A stretch of 64,000 bases of DNA. Source: JAYOEY01 sp038116945 (GTDB lineage Bacteria > Pseudomonadota > Alphaproteobacteria > MPNO01 > UBA2964). Under the pieces are notes generated by a model that was not told the DNA's origin, made no database searches, and saw nothing but the letters and a program-made list of their open reading frames with translations. Numbering within the stretch: position 1 is the stretch's first letter; the number at the start of each line of letters is the position of its first letter. The position numbers were made by a program, and so were the translations under genes. Positions 34,296 through 41,883 of this stretch are shown in pieces. The stretch lies in assembly GCA_038116945.1 (NCBI GenBank), contig JAYOEY010000001.1, positions 1 to 64,000 of the forward strand, read 5' to 3'.

Positions 34296-34982
34296 CTAGT
34301 CGTCGGCCTCGGACTGTACCAGCTTCCAGATCCGCCAGATCGGGCCGGGATTGCCCATCAGTTCGGGCTGAATATCGGCCATCTCGTCTTCCGTAAGCGT
34401 TTCGAACTTACCCATCGACGCCGCGATCTGGGTGCGTTTGGCGTTGTCTTCCATGATGAAAACGCCGCCGGTCATCCATTCGATCGTCGGGCCGGTGACC
34501 ACGATGCCGTGCGCGCGCAGCAGCAGGCCGCGGTGGTCGCCCAGCGTTTCGACCATCGCCTTCGCGCGGTCTGCCGTCTTGATCAGCCGAGAGTCATGGT
34601 GGACGGGGATGCCGTCGCGGAAGATCGACGCGAGAAAATAGGTCGGCTTCAGATCGTGTTCCGACATGGAAAACGATGTGGCGTTGTGCGGATGGAAATG
34701 CGCCACCGCGTTGACGTCCGGCCTTGCCTTGTAGACTTCGAGATGGATCGGCAGCTCGCCCGGCATCGGAGCGTCGGTGCCGAACTGGTTTCCGTCGAGA
34801 TCGATCTCGACGAAATCAGACGGTTTCGAATCCGCCGTCAGCTCGTGGGGCGAAATCAGAATTCGCTCGGGGTTCTGGGTCCGCGCGCTGATATGGCCGA
34901 AACCGTCGACGAAACCGCGCTTGAAGAAGAACTTCCAGGCCTTGTTCAGCTTTTCCTGGAGAACCGGATTGGAATCGACCAT
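34296..34982 (-). CDS. Class II aldolase/adducin-fold protein (second)
   Basis: The 228-residue protein (MVDSNPVLQEKLNKAWKFFF) has VAHFHPHNATSFS and RAHGIVVTGPTIEWM, the zinc histidines of the class II aldolase fold, with GHISARTQNPERILISPHEL upstream. The open frame extends to 35537 within the ferredoxin reductase gene; ATG 34982 with AAAGGG before it is taken. Similar proteins act as decarboxylases/aldolases on ring-cleavage products. It is the last gene of the minus-strand set with the Rieske proteins. Confidence 0.82.
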   Translation of the reverse strand: MVDSNPVLQEKLNKAWKFFFKRGFVDGFGHISARTQNPERILISPHELTADSKPSDFVEIDLDGNQFGTDAPMPGELPIHLEVYKARPDVNAVAHFHPHNATSFSMSEHDLKPTYFLASIFRDGIPVHHDSRLIKTADRAKAMVETLGDHRGLLLRAHGIVVTGPTIEWMTGGVFIMEDNAKRTQIAASMGKFETLTEDEMADIQPELMGNPGPIWRIWKLVQSEADD

Positions 34983-35005
34983 TGCGGCCCTTTCTGTGCG
35001 GATGA

Positions 35006-36238
35006 TCAGCCCTTGAGCAGGGCCTGAAGCTTGACGTCCGGGTTGGCGAGATCGTCCGCGGAGACCTCCTTGCCGGCCTGCATCAGGCGCTTGGCCATAC
35101 GAATGTCGCGCGGATTGTTGACCGAAATGGCGCCGTCGATCTTTCCGTTCTTCAGATAGAAGGTGATGAATTCGCCGTCCGCCGGGTCGCCGCGCGTGGC
35201 AAGCTGTTCCCAGCTCTTGGGCATGCCGATCATCTGAATGTTGGCATCGAACTGGTCGGACCAGAACCACGGAATTTCCGCGTACTCTTCGCCCTGATCC
35301 GCCATCGCCTTGGCGGCGGCGCGGCCCTGGTTCTGCGCGTTCTCCCATGATTCGAGCCGGATTCTCCGGCCAAGGAGGGAATTCGGATGGTTGGTCAGGT
35401 CTCCCGCGGCGAAAATGTCCGGGTCCGACGTCCGGCCCCGGTCGTCGACCACGACGCCATTTTCGATGTCGAGACCGGCCTGTTCGGCGATTTCGCTGTT
35501 CGGTACGACGCCGATGCCGACGATCGCGAGCGTGCACGCGACGGTTTCGCCGCCGGCGAGTACCGCGCCTGTCAGCCTGCCGCCGTCGCCGGTCAGTTTT
35601 TCGACGCCGGTATTCAGCCGCACGTCAACGCCCTTGCCCTGATGGAAGGAAAGGAGCCAGTCGCTGATTTCCGGCGGCACGGCGCGGCCGCACAGCCGGT
35701 CCGCAACCTCGATGACGGTTGCCTTGCAGTTACGTTTGGCGAGCGCGCCTGCGACTTCGAGGCCGATCCAGCCGCCGCCGATGATCAGCGCCGACCCGCC
35801 GTCCGGGATGTCCTTCTGGATCGCCAGCGTATCCGCGATGGTGCGGAGATAATGCACGCCGGCGAGATCGGCCCCCTCGACGGGCAGCAGCCGGGGGCGG
35901 GTGCCGGTCGCCAGCAGCAGCCGGTCGTAGGAGACTTCCGTGCCATCCGTCAGCATCACCGTCTTTGCCGCCCGGTCGATCGATTGCGCCGCGACGCCCA
36001 GCCGCATGTCGACGTTCCATTCGTCGTATTTCTCGCGCGGCCAGAAATAGGCGTCCTCGACGCTGGTATCGCCGAGCATCGCGCTCTTCGACAAGGGCGG
36101 GCGTTCATAGGGGATGTAGTCCTCGTCCCCGATCAGGACGATGTTGCCCTCGAACCCGGCCTCGTCGCGCAGGGCATAGATCGCCCAGGCGCCAGCCTGT
36201 CCCGCGCCGATAATGACGAACGTACGGTCGTCGCTCAT
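35006..36238 (-). CDS. FAD/NAD(P)H ferredoxin reductase (putidaredoxin-reductase type)
   Basis: The 410-residue flavoprotein has the FAD motif IIGAGQAGAWA, the second nucleotide fold IIGGGWIGLEVAGALAKR, the GIGVVPNSEIAEQAGL region and DIFAAGDLTNHPNSLLG, the plan of reductases for Rieske oxygenases and P450s. It passes NAD(P)H electrons to a ferredoxin. Two Rieske ferredoxin genes lie immediately upstream, the natural partners. No oxygenase terminal component is in the window. Confidence 0.9.
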   Translation of the reverse strand: MSDDRTFVIIGAGQAGAWAIYALRDEAGFEGNIVLIGDEDYIPYERPPLSKSAMLGDTSVEDAYFWPREKYDEWNVDMRLGVAAQSIDRAAKTVMLTDGTEVSYDRLLLATGTRPRLLPVEGADLAGVHYLRTIADTLAIQKDIPDGGSALIIGGGWIGLEVAGALAKRNCKATVIEVADRLCGRAVPPEISDWLLSFHQGKGVDVRLNTGVEKLTGDGGRLTGAVLAGGETVACTLAIVGIGVVPNSEIAEQAGLDIENGVVVDDRGRTSDPDIFAAGDLTNHPNSLLGRRIRLESWENAQNQGRAAAKAMADQGEEYAEIPWFWSDQFDANIQMIGMPKSWEQLATRGDPADGEFITFYLKNGKIDGAISVNNPRDIRMAKRLMQAGKEVSADDLANPDVKLQALLKG

Positions 36239-36244
36239 GCGCCC

Positions 36245-36571
36245 TTACTCGGACGCGACGCCGACGAAGATTCGGCCGTTTTCGACTTTAACGGGGAAAG
36301 TCTGGAGGTCGACGCTGGCCGGGGCCGTCAGGGCCTTGCCGGTCTTGATGTCGAAGCAGGCGCCGTGCAAAGGGCACTCGATCTGGCCGTCGTCGATAAA
36401 CCCGTCCGCCATGGAGGCGTAGGCATGGGTGCAGAGATCGGCTGTCGCGAAGATTTCGCCGCCGAGGTTGTAAAGCGCGATGTCCATCTTGCCGACCGTT
36501 ACGGCCATGGCCTCTTCGTCGCCGAGGGCGTCAGCGGCCGCTACATCATGGAATTCAATATTGTCCGACAT
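36245..36571 (-). CDS. Rieske-type [2Fe-2S] ferredoxin (copy 1)
   Basis: At 108 residues it is a soluble one-domain Rieske ferredoxin. The ligands are in LCTHAYASM and ECPLHGACFD (C-X-H ... C-X2-H), followed by DIKTGKALTAPASVDLQTFPVKVE. It should carry electrons from the adjacent reductase to a hydroxylating enzyme. Its stop is 6 nt from the reductase start. Confidence 0.92.
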   Translation of the reverse strand: MSDNIEFHDVAAADALGDEEAMAVTVGKMDIALYNLGGEIFATADLCTHAYASMADGFIDDGQIECPLHGACFDIKTGKALTAPASVDLQTFPVKVENGRIFVGVASE

Positions 36572-36585
36572 GGTTTCCGTTCCCG

Positions 36586-36909
36586 TTATTCAGTTTCGAT
36601 GCCGACATAGACCGTATCGCCTTCGACCTTGACCGGGTAGGTCTTGAGATCGACGGTCGCGGGCGGGTTACAGGCCTTGCCGGTCTTGATTTCGAAGCAT
36701 GCCGCGTGCAGCGGGCATTCAATGAGGTCGCCATCGACGAAACCGTCGGCGAGACCGATATTCTCGTGCGTGCAGATGCCGTGGGTTGCGTAGAATTCGC
36801 CCTTCAGGTTGAAGAGGGCGATTTCCTCGTCGCCGATCATGACGCTCATGACTTCTTCTTCGTCCAGGTCGCTGGTCTTGGCGACCTCGTGATATTCGAT
36901 GTTGCTCAT
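36586..36909 (-). CDS. Rieske-type [2Fe-2S] ferredoxin (copy 2)
   Basis: The 107-residue tandem paralogue retains all four ligands (ICTHENIGLADG, ECPLHAACFE) and EIKTGKACNPPATVDLKTYPVKVE. The two copies are clearly related but differ throughout, so this is an old duplication or two acquisitions. The 14-nt gap between them indicates one transcript. Confidence 0.92.
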   Translation of the reverse strand: MSNIEYHEVAKTSDLDEEEVMSVMIGDEEIALFNLKGEFYATHGICTHENIGLADGFVDGDLIECPLHAACFEIKTGKACNPPATVDLKTYPVKVEGDTVYVGIETE

Positions 36910-36940
36910 TTACCTGCTGTTTTTCGACTTTGTTCGTATC

Positions 36941-36963
36941 AAAAAAGGGCGAAAATTCCGCCC
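36941..36963 (-). terminator. Terminator-like hairpin after dmpH
   Basis: On the minus strand GGGCG/CGCCC closes a 7-nt loop and six T residues follow at once. The stem is only 5 bp, so efficiency is uncertain. It would split the dmpEFGH transcript from the Rieske genes, although the only TTGACG in the gap (36963-36968, minus strand) has no well-spaced -10. Confidence 0.45.
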
Positions 36964-37033
36964 GTCAATGGGCGCGGGATACTACACGCAGGGTCATCCT
37001 GCTGCAAACCCGTCAGGCTTCCAGACGAAACGC

Positions 37034-37801
37034 TCAGCCGGCGACCGAGAAGCCGGTGAAGCCCAGCTCCTGAACCACGTTTCGGACCGACATGCCCGGC
37101 GCCAGCGCCTCTGCGGCCGTTGCGCCGCCTGCCATGACGATCCAGCCCGCCTGGAGTGGCTCGCCCGCTTCGGATGACAGGCGCGCGGCCGCGGCCAGCG
37201 ACCGGATGGGGTGTCCCAGTATGGCCGCGGACGATCCGATCTGCGCCGGACGCCCGTTGACTTCGAGGATCATGCCCAGATTGCTCAGGTCGGCATCCAG
37301 ATTCTGCCACGCGCCGAGAACGTAGCCCGAGGAAGAGCAGTTGTCGGCGACCACGTCGGCCCAGGAAAACTTGAAGGCCTTGTAGCGGCTGTCGATGATC
37401 TCGATGGCGGGCGCGACGGCCTCCACCGCCAGCATCGCCTCGGCGGCGCTGACGTTTCCTTCGAGCGGGGCGCCCAGCAGAAAAGCGACTTCCGGCTCGG
37501 CGCGCGGGTGAACGTAGTTTGAAAGGTCGATCTCTCCGCCGTCCTCTACCAGCATGCCATCCGACAGGCGGCCCCAGATCATGTCGTCGACGCCCATCTG
37601 GATCATCTTGGCGCGGCTGGTAAAGCCCATCTTGACGCCGGTCTGGGTCTCGCCGCGGGCGAGACGCCGCTGAAAGGCCGCGGCCTGGATGGCGTAGCCT
37701 TCCTCGACCGTGATCGGGGTCTTGTCGCTGATCTGCGGAATTGCTTTGGCATTGCGGGCCGCGTCGTCGACGACCTGTGCGAGTTTGTTGATGTCGGTCA
37801 T
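37034..37801 (-). CDS. dmpH: 4-Oxalocrotonate decarboxylase (2-oxo-3-hexenedioate decarboxylase)
   Basis: The enzyme decarboxylates 2-oxo-3-hexenedioate to 2-oxopent-4-enoate. The 255-residue FAH-like protein has VKMGFTSRAKMIQMGVDDMIWG and HPRAEPEVAFLL, which distinguish the decarboxylase from the hydratase; APAIEIIDSRYKAFKFSWADVVADN carries metal-site residues. It lies 4 nt after dmpG and is the last gene in dmpE-F-G-H order. The tautomerase (dmpI) that normally follows is absent. Confidence 0.87.
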   Translation of the reverse strand: MTDINKLAQVVDDAARNAKAIPQISDKTPITVEEGYAIQAAAFQRRLARGETQTGVKMGFTSRAKMIQMGVDDMIWGRLSDGMLVEDGGEIDLSNYVHPRAEPEVAFLLGAPLEGNVSAAEAMLAVEAVAPAIEIIDSRYKAFKFSWADVVADNCSSSGYVLGAWQNLDADLSNLGMILEVNGRPAQIGSSAAILGHPIRSLAAAARLSSEAGEPLQAGWIVMAGGATAAEALAPGMSVRNVVQELGFTGFSVAG

Positions 37802-37805
37802 GGGA

Positions 37806-38849
37806 TCAGGCTCCTGCCTCTTCGGATTTGCGCGCCTTGGCGAGATCGAGCGCCACGTCGACGATCATGTCTTCCTGACCGCCCACCATGCGCCGCCGGC
37901 CGAGTTCAACCAGAATGTCGCGCGTGTCGATGCCGTAAAGTTTCGACGCGTTCTCTGCGTGGCGCAGGAAGCTCGAATAGACGCCGGCGTAACCGATCGA
38001 CAGCGTCTCGCGGTCGATGCGGACGGGACGGTCCTGCAGCGGCCGGACGACATCTTCGGCGACATCCATCAGCCCGAACACGTCGCAGCCGTGATTGAGG
38101 CCCATCCGGTCGGCCACCGCGATAAAGACTTCGAGCGGCGCGTTGCCTGCGCCCGCGCCCATGCCGGCGAGCGAACCGTCGATCCGGCTTGCGCCATGTT
38201 CGATGGCGACGAGATTGAATGCGACGCCGAGCCCGAGATTGTTATGGGCGTGCATGCCGGTCTGGGTCTTCGGATCGAGTATGTCGTTCATCGCCTTGAA
38301 CCGGTCGGCGACCCCGTCAAGCAGCAGAGCGCCGGCGCTGTCGGTGACGTAGATGCAGTGCGCGCCATAGCTTTCCATCAGCTTGGCCTGCTCGGCGAAC
38401 GGCTTGGGCTCGTTCATGTGCGCCAGCATCAGAAGGCACGCGACATCCATGCCGAGTTCCCGCGCGCACTCGATATGCTGCTTGGAGATATCGGCTTCGG
38501 TGCAATGGGTGGCGACGCGGACCGACCGCGCGCCGGCGTTGTAGGCGTTCTTCAAATCCTCGACGGTGCCGATGCCCGGCAGCAGAAGGACCGTAAGGAC
38601 AGCGTTTTCGACCACGCTGGCGGCCGCTTCGATCCATTCGAGATCGGTGTGCGTGCCGAATCCGTAATTGAACGAGGTGCCGGCGAGCCCGTCGCCATGG
38701 GTGACCTCGATGCCGGAAACGCCCGCCTTGTCGAGCGCGCCGGCAATTTCCCTTACCTGTTCCGGCGTGTAGCTGTGGCGAATGGCGTGCATGCCATCGC
38801 GCAGCGTGGTGTCCTGAATGTAGAGCTTGCGGTTCGGATCCATGTCCAT
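37806..38849 (-). CDS. dmpG: 4-Hydroxy-2-oxovalerate aldolase
   Basis: The 347-residue TIM-barrel aldolase splits 4-hydroxy-2-oxovalerate to pyruvate and acetaldehyde and channels the aldehyde to DmpF. It has IQDTTLRDGMHAIRHSY, GMHAHNNLGLGVAFNL (metal histidines) and DGSLAGMGAGAGNAPLEV, with the C-terminal communication domain. It starts 2 nt after dmpF ends, as expected for subunits of one complex. Confidence 0.95.
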   Translation of the reverse strand: MDMDPNRKLYIQDTTLRDGMHAIRHSYTPEQVREIAGALDKAGVSGIEVTHGDGLAGTSFNYGFGTHTDLEWIEAAASVVENAVLTVLLLPGIGTVEDLKNAYNAGARSVRVATHCTEADISKQHIECARELGMDVACLLMLAHMNEPKPFAEQAKLMESYGAHCIYVTDSAGALLLDGVADRFKAMNDILDPKTQTGMHAHNNLGLGVAFNLVAIEHGASRIDGSLAGMGAGAGNAPLEVFIAVADRMGLNHGCDVFGLMDVAEDVVRPLQDRPVRIDRETLSIGYAGVYSSFLRHAENASKLYGIDTRDILVELGRRRMVGGQEDMIVDVALDLAKARKSEEAGA

Positions 38850-38851
38850 GA

Positions 38852-39781
38852 TCAGGCTGCCTTCCTCAGTTGCACCAGACGCTCGGCGGTGGCGAGCGCG
38901 GCGGAGGTCATGATGTCCAGGTTGCCGGCATAGTTCGGCAGGTAATGCGCGGCGCCTTCGACCTCGATGAAGACCGATGTCTTGAGCCCGACGAATTCCC
39001 CGAAGCCGGGAATTTTCAGCGGGGTATTGTCGCCGATGCGTTCGAATTGCACTTCCTGCTTGAGCCGGTAGCCAGGAACGTAGGATTGAATGTCGGCAAC
39101 CTGTTTTTCGATGCTTGCGCGGATCTTGTCGGTGTCGGCATCGTCGCTCAGCGTGTAGACCGTGTTGCGCATCATCACCGGCGGTTCGGCCGGGTTGAGA
39201 ACGATGATCGCCTTGCCGCGTTCCGCTCCGCCGACTTCCTCAAGCCCCTTGGCGGTGGTCTCTGTGAATTCGTCGATATTGGCGCGGGTGCCGGGGCCGG
39301 CCGACTTCGAAGAGATCGAGGCGACGATTTCCGCGTAATGCACCTTGGCGACCTTGCCGACGGCTTCGACCATCGGAATGGTCGCCTGTCCGCCGCACGA
39401 GACCATGTTGATGTTCGGCGCGTCGACCAGCTTTTCGAGATTCACCACCGGCACCACATAGGGACCGATCGCCGCCGGGGTCATGTCGATCATGGTCTTG
39501 CCGTACTCGCGCGCGATCTTGTCGTGATATTTGTGCGCGCCGGCAGAGGTGGCGTCGAACAGGATTTCGATTTCCTTGAAGACGTCCATCTTGACGAGGC
39601 CGTCGATCCCTTCATGGGTTGTCGCGACGCCCATCCTGGCGGCGCGGGCAAGCCCGTCGGAATCGGGATCGATGCCGACCAGGGCGCCCATCTCGAGAAT
39701 TTCCGAGTTGCGTATGATCTTGATCATCAGGTCGGTGCCGATATTGCCGGAACCGATGATCGCTACCTTGGTTTTTGCCAT
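38852..39781 (-). CDS. dmpF: Acetaldehyde dehydrogenase (acylating)
   Basis: The 309-residue protein makes acetyl-CoA from acetaldehyde, NAD+ and CoA. The Rossmann start VAIIGSGNIGTDLMIKI and the catalytic cysteine in VSCGGQATIPMVEAV are present. It forms the channelling pair with DmpG, with which it is nearly overlapping. Confidence 0.95.
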   Translation of the reverse strand: MAKTKVAIIGSGNIGTDLMIKIIRNSEILEMGALVGIDPDSDGLARAARMGVATTHEGIDGLVKMDVFKEIEILFDATSAGAHKYHDKIAREYGKTMIDMTPAAIGPYVVPVVNLEKLVDAPNINMVSCGGQATIPMVEAVGKVAKVHYAEIVASISSKSAGPGTRANIDEFTETTAKGLEEVGGAERGKAIIVLNPAEPPVMMRNTVYTLSDDADTDKIRASIEKQVADIQSYVPGYRLKQEVQFERIGDNTPLKIPGFGEFVGLKTSVFIEVEGAAHYLPNYAGNLDIMTSAALATAERLVQLRKAA

Positions 39782-39793
39782 CGAATGTCGCTC

Positions 39794-40594
39794 CTACCCG
39801 GCGAAGACGGCGCGGACGGAACCGAGCCCGGAAATCCGGACCTCGATCACGTCGCCGTTCTTTACCGGCGCCATCGGACCCAGCGCGCCCGTCATGATCG
39901 TGTCGCCCGCCATCAGCGGCATGCCGACGGCGACCATCTTTCGGGCAAGCCACAGCGCGGCATTCAGAGGGTTGCCGAGACACGCCACGCCGGCGCCGAT
40001 CGACACCTGGTCTCCGCCGTTCTCCATGACCATGCCGCACATGCGAAGGTCGAGGTCGTGCAGCCCGACCGGCTTCGTCCCCAGCACGTAGAGCCCGGAG
40101 GAGGCGTTGTCGGCGATGGTATCGAGGATGGTGATGTCCCAGTTGGCGATGCGGCTGCCCACCACCTCGATGGCCGGGAGGGCGTAGGCCGTTGCGTTGA
40201 TCAGATCGACCAGGGTGAGCTGTTCGTCTACCAGGTCGTCGTCGAGCACCAGGGCGATTTCGCCCTCGACCTTGGGCTGCATCAGGCGCGACGGCGAGAT
40301 CTCGTCACCGTCCACGACTTCCATGTCGGCATAGAGGATGCCGTAATCGGGCTGATCCACGCCAAGCTGGGTCTGAACCGACTTCGCGGTCAGGCCGATC
40401 TTGCGGCCGACGGGCCGGCGCCCCGCCGCGATCCAGGCATCCGTATTGGTCTGCTGGATGGCGTAGGCGGCATCGAGATCGCCCTTCTTGATGAGGTCGC
40501 GGATCGGCTTGCACGGCTTGCCGGTATCGAGCGCGTTGCGGATGCGCCGCGCGGCGGTTTTGATAGGGTCGGCTTTCGACGCTTTGCGGGCCAT
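39794..40594 (-). CDS. dmpE: 2-Oxopent-4-enoate hydratase
   Basis: The 266-residue protein has GRKIGLTAKSVQTQLGVDQPDYGILYADM, diagnostic of the hydratase (MhpD/DmpE), with PKVEGEIALVLDDDL and LPAIEVVGSRIANWDI for metal binding. It adds water to 2-oxopent-4-enoate to give 4-hydroxy-2-oxovalerate. It is the first gene of the dmpEFGH module and has its own promoter-like sequence. It is related to DmpH but has the extra N-terminal basic residues. Confidence 0.9.
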   Translation of the reverse strand: MARKASKADPIKTAARRIRNALDTGKPCKPIRDLIKKGDLDAAYAIQQTNTDAWIAAGRRPVGRKIGLTAKSVQTQLGVDQPDYGILYADMEVVDGDEISPSRLMQPKVEGEIALVLDDDLVDEQLTLVDLINATAYALPAIEVVGSRIANWDITILDTIADNASSGLYVLGTKPVGLHDLDLRMCGMVMENGGDQVSIGAGVACLGNPLNAALWLARKMVAVGMPLMAGDTIMTGALGPMAPVKNGDVIEVRISGLGSVRAVFAG

Positions 40595-40625
40595 CGTCGT
40601 TCCCTTCGCTGGTAAAGTCGGACGT

Positions 40626-40654
40626 TATATAGAACACCGCCCGGCCAATGAAAA
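40626..40654 (-). promoter_or_regulatory. Putative promoter of dmpEFGH
   Basis: Reading the minus strand, TTTTCA (40654-40649) is followed after 17 nt by TATATA (40631-40626). This sits downstream of the terminator at 40693-40724 and 32 nt before the dmpE start codon, so it is well placed to start the lower-pathway transcript. Confidence 0.45.
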
Positions 40655-40687
40655 CCGCTGGATTTCAGGCGTCCCCGGGGTGCCGGA

Positions 40688-40724
40688 AGTGAAAACGGCG
40701 GCCGCGAGGCCGCCGTTTCGTTTT
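40688..40724 (-). terminator. Strong bidirectional-type terminator between the TctC-like gene and dmpE
   Basis: A perfect 11-bp stem, AAACGGCGGCC / GGCCGCCGTTT (40693-40703 and 40708-40718), is closed by the GNRA loop GCGA on the plus strand. On the minus strand the stem is followed by a T-run (TTTTCACTT). On the plus strand CGTTTTAT follows. It should end transcription of the binding-protein gene and isolate the dmp operon. Confidence 0.85.
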
Positions 40725-40744
40725 ATCGGCCTGATGCCGGGCGG

Positions 40745-41785
40745 TTACTTGCGTCCCATGATTTTTTTGACCCGGGCGAGGATCGGCGCCGGCGTTCCGT
40801 AAAGCTCCCTGAGAGAGGCCTCGACGGCCTCCGCCGGCTCGTAGATGACGTCAATGCCGATCTTCTTGGCGCGCGCCAGCAGGGCGGGGTCCGCGAGCGC
40901 CATCTTGAAGGCGGAGCGAAGCGCCGCAAGACGAGCCGCCGGCACGCCCGGCGGGGCGGCAACCGGTCTGGCGATCTCGGACTGGCTGAAGAAGAAATCG
41001 GCGACCTTGATATCGTCAGGTTTTTTGAGCATCGAGTAGAAGTGCGAGGCATTGTCGAGGTATGGATGCCTTTCCTTGCCGAACTGCACGACGACGCGGA
41101 AATCCCCGCTCTCTTTCTGGTTGCGGAAGGACGATTTCAGCGTCGATACGGCCATTGCGCAGGCCGCTGTGATCTCTCCCTGCTGCAGCGCCTTGCCGAC
41201 GCCCTTGATGCCGCGATAGCCGAGTACGATCCTGATGTTTGCCCCGACCATCGACTGCAGGACGCGTGCATGCTGGTTTCCGTATGAGCTGGCGGACGAC
41301 GCGCCGAACACGACCGGCTCTTTCGCGTTAATCACGTCTTCGAGCGAACGGATGCTCGATTCCTTGCGGACCGCACAGCCATGCGTGTCGCGATACATGT
41401 TGCCGAGCCAGCCGAATTTTCCGGCCTCGAATTTCGCGTTCTTGCGTCCGAGAAGCGGCTCGATGGCGACCGGAATCGAAAATACGCCGAGGTACGTGCC
41501 GTTTTTCGGCGCGACGTTATAGGTGTGGTTCGCGACTTTCATGCTGCCGCCGCCCGGCATGTTGGTGACAATCACGTCGGGGTTGCCCGGGATATGCTTG
41601 CCGATAACGCCGGCGAGCAGGCGGGTATAGGTGTCGTACCCGCCGCCGGCGCTGTATCCGACCGCGAAATTGATCTGTTTTCCCTTGTAGAAATCGGAGA
41701 CTTCGTCCGCCGCGGCAACTGACTGATATAGCCCGAACGCCGCCGAGGCTGCGAGCAGCAGCCCCGCTGTCGAATTTCTGTACAT
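40745..41785 (-). CDS. Periplasmic binding protein of a tripartite tricarboxylate transporter (TctC/Bug-like)
   Basis: The 346-residue product starts MYRNSTAGLLLAASAAFGLY, a signal peptide ending near VAAADE, followed by DFYKGKQINFAVGYSAGGGYDTYTRLLAGVIGKHIPGNP and NMPGGGSM, the Bug/TctC signature. It would deliver an aromatic or carboxylic acid to a TctAB membrane pair that is not in the window. The open frame extends to 41821, but the start at 41785 fits the signal peptide. Confidence 0.87.
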   Translation of the reverse strand: MYRNSTAGLLLAASAAFGLYQSVAAADEVSDFYKGKQINFAVGYSAGGGYDTYTRLLAGVIGKHIPGNPDVIVTNMPGGGSMKVANHTYNVAPKNGTYLGVFSIPVAIEPLLGRKNAKFEAGKFGWLGNMYRDTHGCAVRKESSIRSLEDVINAKEPVVFGASSASSYGNQHARVLQSMVGANIRIVLGYRGIKGVGKALQQGEITAACAMAVSTLKSSFRNQKESGDFRVVVQFGKERHPYLDNASHFYSMLKKPDDIKVADFFFSQSEIARPVAAPPGVPAARLAALRSAFKMALADPALLARAKKIGIDVIYEPAEAVEASLRELYGTPAPILARVKKIMGRK

Positions 41786-41883
41786 GGTACCTCCTGTCTG
41801 AAGATCCGGATTCCTGGCCACGCCCGTCCGGCGGAGAAATCATGGAACTCCGCCGGTCAAGCGGCAAGAGGCATTAACAGGAT

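Noticed and set aside
36963..36968. TTGACG on the minus strand as a -35 box for the Rieske operon
   Set aside because: At normal spacing the -10 would be TTTTTG inside the T-run; GATACG is 22 nt away. Not reported as a promoter.
37710..38933. Long open frame (407 codons) antisense to dmpG
   Set aside because: It mirrors the dmpG frame, as expected where third-position GC is high. The opposite-strand product is a full-length DmpG with family motifs; the antisense translation matches nothing.
38870..40615. 581-codon open frame on the plus strand across dmpF and dmpE
   Set aside because: It is antisense to two genes with complete, conserved motifs and spans their junction; its Asp/His/Gly-rich translation is typical of antisense shadows.
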